This document shows, in pieces, positions 8,301 to 12,230 of a stretch of 12,230 nt of DNA. How positions within the stretch are numbered: position 1 is the stretch's first letter; each line of letters starts with the position of its first letter. A program made the translations under genes and the position numbers. The notes below the pieces were generated by a model that saw only the letters and a program-made list of their open reading frames with translations, was not told the DNA's origin and did not search any database. The DNA is from Saprospiraceae bacterium (GTDB lineage: Bacteria > Bacteroidota > Bacteroidia > Chitinophagales > Saprospiraceae): assembly GCA_015494245.1 (NCBI GenBank), contig WGBN01000407.1, forward strand, positions 1 to 12,230, given 5' to 3'.

Positions 8301-9096
8301 TTCGATTTCCATTTGCATCATAAGAGTAGGTGGTCTTGGAATCTTCCACCCAGACACCACCTGTGCGCAGGGATTTAATACGCGTCAGCACTTTACCTTG
8401 TGCATCATTGGTGTAGTCGTATTTATAGCTCAACACCCAGGCATTGACCGTAGTATTCCAGACAGAAACTTCATTCAAAATCCGGTAACCGTTGGTGTCA
8501 TAGCTATAAACGTACTTTTTGTCATTCACCCAAGTCGAGCCATTCCACACTTGGCGCACGCGAAGCGTCAGTTGATTGGAAGGGTTATAAGTATAGGTGT
8601 ATTTAACAGCTTGCACCCAGGTTGTACCATTCCAATCGCTACGCGTACTGAGCGTCCGTAAACCTTGGGCGTTAAAGGTGTTGTCGTATAAATATTTATT
8701 CACCCAGGCAGTGCCATTCCAATTTTCCCTTAGTCGCTGGATGAGGAGATCGGAGGCATTATACGTATTGGTGTATCTCTTGTGATTATCCCAGCCTGTA
8801 TTGCCGGCATTGCGCAGATAGTTAATGTCCTGGATTTCCAGAGCTTCGACATTATAGGAAAACACATCTCTCTCGTTTAAATTCCACTGACCGGGAGTGC
8901 CGGCCGTGAGATAACCCAGGGTGGAGTCGAGCAGATAGACATCTCCACTGCCCGAGGGTGGAAGAGGCATGAGGAGGTCTTCCTCTTCTTCTTTTTGGCT
9001 TTCGCCAAATGGTGAAATGCTCCACGTACCCGCCTGCAGCATCTGTACAAACAAGATGCCGGAAAGAAAAAAACAAAATCTTAAATAAGTCTTCAT
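5353..9096 (-). CDS. Large SprB-repeat, cadherin-like surface protein with T9SS sorting domain
   Basis: This 1247-residue protein starts with a signal peptide (about 1-22, ending L-Q-A-G). A YD/RHS-like region at about 100-290 has six degenerate units of roughly 30 residues with the pattern W-N-G-x-x-W-V-x-x-x-K-Y-x-Y-x-Y. A cadherin-like domain (about 294-388) starts A-P-T-D-I-T-L and contains T-D-A-D-D. Ten SprB-type repeats of about 75-77 residues follow (about 395-1155). Each has paired cysteines near its start, a central P-Y-T-Y-A-W-S-T-G and a closing Y-x-V-T-V-T-D-A-x-x-C. The last repeat is the most diverged. The tail (about 1165-1247) has the Y-P-N-P motif at 1171-1174 and G-F-Y-L-L-R-V (1229-1235), typical of a type A T9SS C-terminal sorting domain. 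The protein is therefore likely exported to the cell surface or released, as known for SprB, the mobile gliding adhesin. It is much smaller than Flavobacterium SprB and probably not its ortholog. It is transcribed away from the ECF sigma operon. The ATG at 9096 leads directly into the signal peptide. Confidence 0.92.
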   Translation of the reverse strand: MKTYLRFCFFLSGILFVQMLQAGTWSISPFGESQKEEEEDLLMPLPPSGSGDVYLLDSTLGYLTAGTPGQWNLNERDVFSYNVEALEIQDINYLRNAGNTGWDNHKRYTNTYNASDLLIQRLRENWNGTAWVNKYLYDNTFNAQGLRTLSTRSDWNGTTWVQAVKYTYTYNPSNQLTLRVRQVWNGSTWVNDKKYVYSYDTNGYRILNEVSVWNTTVNAWVLSYKYDYTNDAQGKVLTRIKSLRTGGVWVEDSKTTYSYDANGNRSQWIKYLKVGASWVEDSKKEYFWSFYNAAPTDITLSDSLFNQGDPVGTVVGTFSTTDADDTNHSYSLVAGDGSNDQDNALFTIVGNQLKLNADFTNLPGPFHIFVRSDDGRGGFFCKAFVIYKCLPFVFTAQITQPTCNGFCNGSIEVLQVQNASAPLTYAWSTGASTPLILGLCAGNYTLTVTDAPGCTDSQTFTVSEPQVLLANASSTDESCTACNDGTATANPTGGTGPYTYAWSTGANTQTISNLSPGNYMVTVTDANNCTAVDMVSVNMFVCPSLSANAVLTQPTCNGLCDGSIAVSVSVPSGPLTFLWDTGDTTATLSGICAGTYNLTITQSALGCVYDTAFTLSEPPLLLANASATDETCNACNDGTATANPTGGTSPYSYAWSTNDTSQTINNLSPGDYMLTVTDANGCTALDTVTVNMYICPTIVVNASSTDETCNACNDGTATANPTGGMSPYTYAWSTGASTQTISNLAPGDYMVTVTDANGCTAFDAVTVAAFGCPTIEVNASSTDETCNACNDGTATANPTGGMSPYTYAWSTGASTQTISNLAPGDYMVTVTDANGCAAAATVTVSMYVCPPIDLFYSSSSEVCYGVCDGYASIDSVAGGSGPYTYAWSTGDETAALSDLCTGTYIVTVTDAFNCKAAQNFTIGENDQLFANLSATDVSCPLCEDGMVQAAPEGGTAPYSLLWSTGDTTEALFDLPQGLYVLTLTDAIGCELVDSVEVGVSCADIPLVVNLDEISCYGECDGMVHVEVDGEGDFGFLWSTGDTVSTLSNLCPGMYALTVTDETNQCSNVVEFNFENPLPLLLASADIVDYSDTALGSIDIEIAGGSPPYLYMWTDSLSQMISSEQDISGLSPGCYGLLVGDAAGCFLDTTLCVADLSVAVSEVNEKYLLSIYPNPLDGERLYLYLPASVPVQSGTLVLYDARGREIPLPAAGQIAQGEWQIDLPKGLASGFYLLRVKGTPYWGRFLKE
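6591..6783. repeat. Near-identical SprB-repeat DNA, copy 1
   Basis: This 193-base segment inside the adhesin gene matches 6822-7014 at all but seven positions by my count (about 96% identity). The spacing is exactly 231 bases, or 77 codons, one protein repeat. It encodes most of the sixth SprB-type unit (about residues 772-836). The neighbouring units are far more diverged in DNA. Confidence 0.85.
6822..7014. repeat. Near-identical SprB-repeat DNA, copy 2
   Basis: Partner of the copy at 6591-6783. It encodes most of the fifth SprB-type unit (about residues 695-759). The protein sequence from N-A-S-S-T-D-E-T-C to the T-V-T-D-A-N-G-C end is the same in both units, and most of the few DNA differences are silent. 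A block around 7590-7650 in the second SprB unit also shares long runs with these copies. Confidence 0.85.
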
Positions 9097-9194
9097 AACC
9101 TTTTACGATTTCCTGTGATACAAAAGACAAAAAGGCTGTGGCGTTTTAATTTTTTGCCTTGCCTGGTTCACTGCACTATACGTCAGCTCAAAGA

Positions 9195-9242
9195 AAAAGG
9201 TTGCCGGCACTCAATGCTTTATCGAGTGAAGGCAACCCTTTT
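9195..9242. terminator. Strong symmetric hairpin in the divergent region
   Basis: AAAAGGTTGCC (9195-9205) pairs with GGCAACC (9231-9237) plus TTTT (9239-9242), leaving one bulged C at 9238. Inside, a GG/AA mismatch (9206-9207 against 9229-9230) is followed by CACTC (9208-9212) paired with GAGTG (9224-9228) and an 11-base loop. That makes 16 base pairs in all. Flanking A/T tracts give a T-run after the hairpin on both strands, so it looks like a bidirectional intrinsic terminator. It lies between two genes that start and point away from it, so it has no obvious upstream transcript to end. It could act in a leader as an attenuator, or belong to a small RNA. Confidence 0.65.
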
Positions 9243-9305
9243 CAAAAAATTCCGTATAAAGGAGTAAGAAAGCGGTAGGAGCAGGCCTAATACCGGTCTG
9301 TTTTT

Positions 9306-9321
9306 GCCGGCCAAATCCGGC
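9306..9321 (+). promoter_or_regulatory. Small GC-rich hairpin just before the sigma factor start
   Basis: GCCGG (9306-9310) pairs with CCGGC (9317-9321) around a six-base loop CCAAAT, ending two bases before the ATG at 9324. In the mRNA it would cover the ribosome landing area. No Shine-Dalgarno sequence lies here. It may limit translation of the sigma factor, or it may be chance, since GCCGG is common in the window. Confidence 0.35.
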
Positions 9322-9323
9322 TT

Positions 9324-9899
9324 ATGGACAAAACGGGGAGCAACATAAGGTTGATTATAGAGCAATGTCTTGAGGGCAATCGCAAGGCTGAGCGCAAGCT
9401 CTTTGAGCTGTACTACGGCTATGTTTTCAGCATAACGCTGCAGTATTCAAGCAAGAGGGAAGATGCCGAAGAGGTTTGTGCGGAGGCTTTCGTCAAGATT
9501 TTTAAGAATCTGGACAAATACGATGCAGACCTCCCGTTCAAGCCCTGGCTGAGGCGCATCGTGGTCAACACGGCCATAGACCACATTCGCAAGCATCAGA
9601 AATACAACAAGCAGCACATCATAGAACTCGCGCATGTACCCGAAGTAGCCTCTGTACCCAATACTGCACTCTCTGATATGGGCTATAAAGAGCTTATCGC
9701 CTGCATACAGGAGTTGCCGCCGGCTTATCGGGCAGTATTTTTGCTGTATGCCGTAGAAGGCTACAAACACCACGAAATTGCCGAGCAGTTGGGCATCAGC
9801 GTGGGCACGTCAAAATCGAATTTGGCGAAAGCCAGAAAAAAACTGCAATGGCTGGTCTGCCAGAAAAACGGAGACCTGAAAGCCTGTATGGACCAGTAA
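9324..9899 (+). CDS. ECF-family RNA polymerase sigma factor
   Basis: This 191-residue protein is a two-domain extracytoplasmic-function sigma-70 factor of usual length. The sigma2 domain lies at about 18-95: the core-binding helix D-A-E-E-V-C-A-E-A-F-V-K-I-F (47-60) is followed by F-K-P-W-L-R-R-I-V-V-N (72-82) and a basic D-H-I-R-K-H segment that should contact the -10 element. The sigma4 domain at about 122-178 has L-P-P-A-Y-R-A-V-F-L-L-Y (131-142) and the helix-turn-helix H-E-I-A-E-Q-L-G-I-S-V-G-T-S-K-S-N (150-166). A linker of about 25 residues joins them. The gene is followed after 26 bases by an anti-sigma-like membrane protein, so it is expected to be held inactive at the inner membrane until a signal arrives. 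Targets are unknown; its own operon and the divergent adhesin gene are the nearest candidates. Confidence 0.95.
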   Translation: MDKTGSNIRLIIEQCLEGNRKAERKLFELYYGYVFSITLQYSSKREDAEEVCAEAFVKIFKNLDKYDADLPFKPWLRRIVVNTAIDHIRKHQKYNKQHIIELAHVPEVASVPNTALSDMGYKELIACIQELPPAYRAVFLLYAVEGYKHHEIAEQLGISVGTSKSNLAKARKKLQWLVCQKNGDLKACMDQ

Positions 9900-9925
9900 A
9901 GAGCACAAACCACAAACTCAAACTC

Positions 9926-11281
9926 ATGCAAGACTTTGACAAACATATCAAAAACATGCTCGAAAATCCGCCGAAAATACCGGCCAACGAGCAAGTGTGG
10001 AAAAAGGTACAGCGTGAATTGCATCCGGGCCGCTTTTCATGGGATCGCTTGTGGTGGTTGTTGCCGCTTGCCATGGCGCCCATTGCTGCCCTGGCCTTAT
10101 TCCTGACAGGTTCTTCTACCAACAATAAAACGACCCAAACAAACTCGACGAGCGTGGTGATTAAAGACACCATTTACCAGAAAACAGTCATTCTCACGTA
10201 TGATACCATTTACCACCATACTGTCATTGTTGAAAAGACAAACAGAGTGTCAAATCCGATAAAACCCTACACGATTTATTCATGGCAGCTGACTCCACCG
10301 CAAGGTTTCGGCTCTTTGGCGCCTTTCATGAGATCTGATTTCCGCTCATTAGAGTCGTTTCCGCGGTGGGGTTCTTTGAGACGGGAAGGGCTTTTTACCT
10401 CCCAATTCACGGGTACGATGCCGGCACAGGCAACACAGACTGCAAACGCAAAAGAAGAAGGCACACTTTCTCCCGGACTCCGGAGCACTGCGACCTTAAA
10501 AAACAAATATTTTTCAGCAATTTTTTCAGACGAGAGAATGCTCCATGCTGCCTCCACAGATCTGCTTGCCATTCAGACTGTTAGAAAGCAAAGTCAACGC
10601 CGTGCCAGGTTGTTAAATGCCGCCGACCAGGCTGCCCGCGCAATTGCACCGGATGTCTTTGGTTTTGGCTTTTCCACCTCAGCCGAAATGCATCTCGATG
10701 GCAGCCTGCAAGAACGCATAGCCAACGCCAACGGCTTAACGCTCTACCTCGACTTGAACCCCCGCATACGACTCGTAGGAGGTATAGAATTGCTCTCTGT
10801 CAATTACAATGAAATTGAAGCCGACCACTTTAGCAGATATCCCTACGTAGCTCCACCTGTGGCAGGTGGTGTACTCACGCGCATTGAGCCTTATCTCACT
10901 TATTATCGCCTGCCCCTCGGTATGGAACTGCGCCTGTACAAAAGAGAACGCACTTTAGAGCCCTACGCACAAACCGGTTTTTTCTGGACGAGCAAATCGG
11001 GAAAAAACTACCTGGAGTACTACTTCACAGACCCTCAAACCGGCGCTGAACACATTAGGAAGTACCCCACAGGAGAAGAAACTCAACATTTTCCCTGGCT
11101 ACCCGGCTCCTGGTGGGCAAGCGCCGGCTTCGACTGGTATCCCTTCTCAAGCCACAGAAACCTGTTTTTGCGCGGCCAGGCTACCTATGTGCAATACGCC
11201 GCAGGCCTGGAGCCCAAGTTGAATTTTAAACGCAGTCTGGGCCTTCGCGCCAGTTTGTCTTATACGCTGCCGTTTCATTAA
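9926..11281 (+). CDS. Anti-sigma-like inner-membrane protein with C-terminal beta-barrel
   Basis: The chosen ATG at 9926 gives 451 residues and avoids overlap with the sigma gene; the longer frame opens at 9848 inside that gene. The N-terminal cytoplasmic part (1-41) resembles the short sigma-binding region of Bacteroidota anti-sigma proteins (K-I-P-A-N-E-Q-V-W-K-K-V). A single membrane helix spans about 42-62 (L-W-W-L-L-P-L-A-M-A). Next comes a Ser/Thr/Asn-rich stretch and a tandem 12-residue repeat, DTIYQKTVILTY then DTIYHHTVIVEK (81-104), of the kind often found as extended linkers in this phylum. A poorly conserved middle region (110-245) follows. The C-terminal part (about 246-451) looks like an 8- to 10-stranded outer-membrane barrel of the PorT/OmpA-like type, with alternating aromatic strands such as R-L-V-G-G-I-E-L-L-S-V and an aromatic end (L-P-F-H). 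No zinc-binding HxxxCxxC motif is present. The anti-sigma role is inferred from gene order, the membrane helix and size. Confidence 0.75.
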   Translation: MQDFDKHIKNMLENPPKIPANEQVWKKVQRELHPGRFSWDRLWWLLPLAMAPIAALALFLTGSSTNNKTTQTNSTSVVIKDTIYQKTVILTYDTIYHHTVIVEKTNRVSNPIKPYTIYSWQLTPPQGFGSLAPFMRSDFRSLESFPRWGSLRREGLFTSQFTGTMPAQATQTANAKEEGTLSPGLRSTATLKNKYFSAIFSDERMLHAASTDLLAIQTVRKQSQRRARLLNAADQAARAIAPDVFGFGFSTSAEMHLDGSLQERIANANGLTLYLDLNPRIRLVGGIELLSVNYNEIEADHFSRYPYVAPPVAGGVLTRIEPYLTYYRLPLGMELRLYKRERTLEPYAQTGFFWTSKSGKNYLEYYFTDPQTGAEHIRKYPTGEETQHFPWLPGSWWASAGFDWYPFSSHRNLFLRGQATYVQYAAGLEPKLNFKRSLGLRASLSYTLPFH

Positions 11282-11355
11282 AAATAAATGAAAATCAAGG
11301 CAACTTTTAAAAGACGATCTTCGTAAAGGATTGCAAAGAAAAAAAAGAAGTTGAA

Positions 11356-12144
11356 ATGAAGAAATTTGCACTGATATTTTCTTTGGCCTTGTTTTGGGCT
11401 TTCGCCCAAATGCCATCCTTACAGGCACAGGACCTGCCGCCCGGGTTTAAGACCTATTACAACCTCGGCATGGACATGCGCCTGAGCAAGCGATGGACAG
11501 CCCGTGTCAAACAGCTTTATGGTTTTGAGATAGACTCTTCTTACTACCTGAAGTTGCTTCTGAACACGGCCTCTTTTGAATACCGCCCAAGCAAAAATAC
11601 GCGTGTAGAAGTCGCCTATCGCCCCATGTACTTCCGCGGCAACACCCGCTTTCTCTGGTATCACAGAATCAGTCTCAAGGCTTCGCAACGCCTGCGCTTA
11701 GACAAGTTCAGCTGGAAAAACAGCCTTACAGCCGAGTGGTTTTTTCCCATACAGCCCAAGTATGAATATCGCTTCATCCTGGCCAGCAGATTGTATGGCC
11801 CGTCTGTACTACCCTGGAAAGGGAAGCCCTATCTGCAAGGGCAACTGTACTATTACCTCAATGGCAAACCACTGAAATACTACGACGAAAACGGCGATTG
11901 GGTCGTTACGCAATCGCCCAATGACTTTCATCGCTACCGCATCAGCATAGGCGCACGCTTCAGGCCTACCCGCAGCCTGCGCCTGAGCATCTATTACACG
12001 CTGCAAAGGGAGTTTAACACCGGCCTCACACAAAACAGAGACATCAACGTTCCCAACCGCAGCGGCAGTAAAATTCGATATGCCTTCAACGACTACTCCG
12101 TTTTGGGTCTTAGTCTGACTTTCAAACTGGACCTGAGGAAATGA
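11356..12144 (+). CDS. DUF2490-like outer-membrane barrel protein
   Basis: This 262-residue protein has a clear signal peptide (1-24, ending S-L-Q-A before Q-D-L). The rest is almost entirely alternating hydrophobic/polar strands with many Tyr, Phe, Trp and Arg residues, as expected for an outer-membrane barrel of roughly 10-12 strands. Patterns such as R-W-T-A-R-V-K-Q-L-Y, V-E-V-A-Y-R-P-M-Y-F-R and L-R-L-S-I-Y-Y-T-L-Q-R-E-F match, from memory, the DUF2490 family common in Bacteroidota, whose function is unknown. It begins 74 bases after the anti-sigma-like gene on the same strand with no terminator seen between them, so it is probably in the same operon and may be a product of the sigma response. 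A purine-rich stretch (AAGAAGTTGAA) precedes the ATG. Confidence 0.8.
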   Translation: MKKFALIFSLALFWAFAQMPSLQAQDLPPGFKTYYNLGMDMRLSKRWTARVKQLYGFEIDSSYYLKLLLNTASFEYRPSKNTRVEVAYRPMYFRGNTRFLWYHRISLKASQRLRLDKFSWKNSLTAEWFFPIQPKYEYRFILASRLYGPSVLPWKGKPYLQGQLYYYLNGKPLKYYDENGDWVVTQSPNDFHRYRISIGARFRPTRSLRLSIYYTLQREFNTGLTQNRDINVPNRSGSKIRYAFNDYSVLGLSLTFKLDLRK

Positions 12145-12160
12145 GCCGTCCATACTCAAC

Positions 12161-12189
12161 CAAAAAGCACTTTTGAACAGGTTTTTTTT
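12161..12189 (+). terminator. Weak possible terminator after the sigma operon
   Basis: CAAAA (12161-12165) can pair with TTTTG (12171-12175) across a five-base loop, with a run of eight T at 12182-12189 shortly after. The stem is short and AT-rich, so termination would be inefficient. Beyond it lie a 10-bp palindrome AAGCCGGCTT (12190-12199) and a GCCGG/CCGGC stem (12192-12196 with 12205-12209). No T-run follows that second stem. Confidence 0.3.
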
Positions 12190-12230
12190 AAGCCGGCTTC
12201 CTGACCGGCAGAACCGAAAAATGACCATCA

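Noticed and set aside
5353..9096. Naming the adhesin SprB
   Set aside because: It shares the repeat type and the sorting tail, but it is several times shorter than Flavobacterium SprB and adds YD-like and cadherin-like regions. The repeats occur in many unrelated T9SS cargo proteins.
9848..9925. 26-codon N-terminal extension of the anti-sigma-like protein
   Set aside because: It would overlap the end of the sigma gene by 52 bases, and its sequence (M-A-G-L-P-E-K-R) looks like a shifted reading of that gene. The ATG at 9926 gives the usual short gap and a typical acidic/amphipathic N-terminus.
12190..12209. GCCGG/CCGGC stem as an intrinsic terminator
   Set aside because: Its T-run is on the wrong side for the plus strand, and on the minus strand the stem is followed by A, not T.

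Overview
The window looks like chromosomal DNA from a Bacteroidota bacterium, most likely a Saprospiria/Sphingobacteriia-type gliding or filamentous marine or sludge organism (lineage is an inference). The grounds are a giant SprB-repeat protein with a type IX secretion (T9SS) C-terminal sorting domain, an ECF sigma factor followed by a membrane anti-sigma-like protein with a C-terminal beta-barrel, a DUF2490-like outer-membrane protein, and start codons without clear Shine-Dalgarno sites. No RNA gene, CRISPR array or intact mobile element was seen.

Layout. Positions 1-937 are a gene-poor, decayed stretch. It holds a 22-codon remnant of the start of a predicted AAA-ATPase/PD-(D/E)XK family gene (minus, 109-177), a small unknown ORF (minus, 270-548) whose natural 5' end appears cut off by a one-base frameshift inside a perfect 14-bp palindrome, and about 350 bp of short degenerate repeats. 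Positions 938-4420 (minus) encode a large envelope protein: a degenerate gluzincin-like domain, a TolB-like beta-propeller, an acidic linker and an Omp85-like barrel. Divergent from it, 4486-5199 (plus) encodes a glyoxalase-II-like metallo-beta-lactamase-fold hydrolase. A short repeat-rich convergent gap leads to 5353-9096 (minus), a 1247-residue T9SS-exported adhesin-like protein with YD/RHS-like repeats, one cadherin-like domain, ten SprB-type repeats and a type A sorting tail.

Positions 9097-9323 are a divergent control region carrying a strong, nearly symmetric hairpin. To its right, 9324-12144 (plus) forms a probable operon: an ECF sigma factor, an anti-sigma-like protein joining an inner-membrane helix to a predicted outer-membrane barrel through a repeated periplasmic linker, and a DUF2490-like outer-membrane protein.

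How the parts may work together (inference): most of the window concerns the outer membrane and cell surface. The sigma/anti-sigma pair is placed to sense the state of the outer membrane directly through the barrel of the anti-sigma protein, and could control its own operon, the divergent adhesin gene, or both. The barrel-fused anti-sigma protein is the most interesting element. The propeller/Omp85 fusion and the adhesin repeat array are next.
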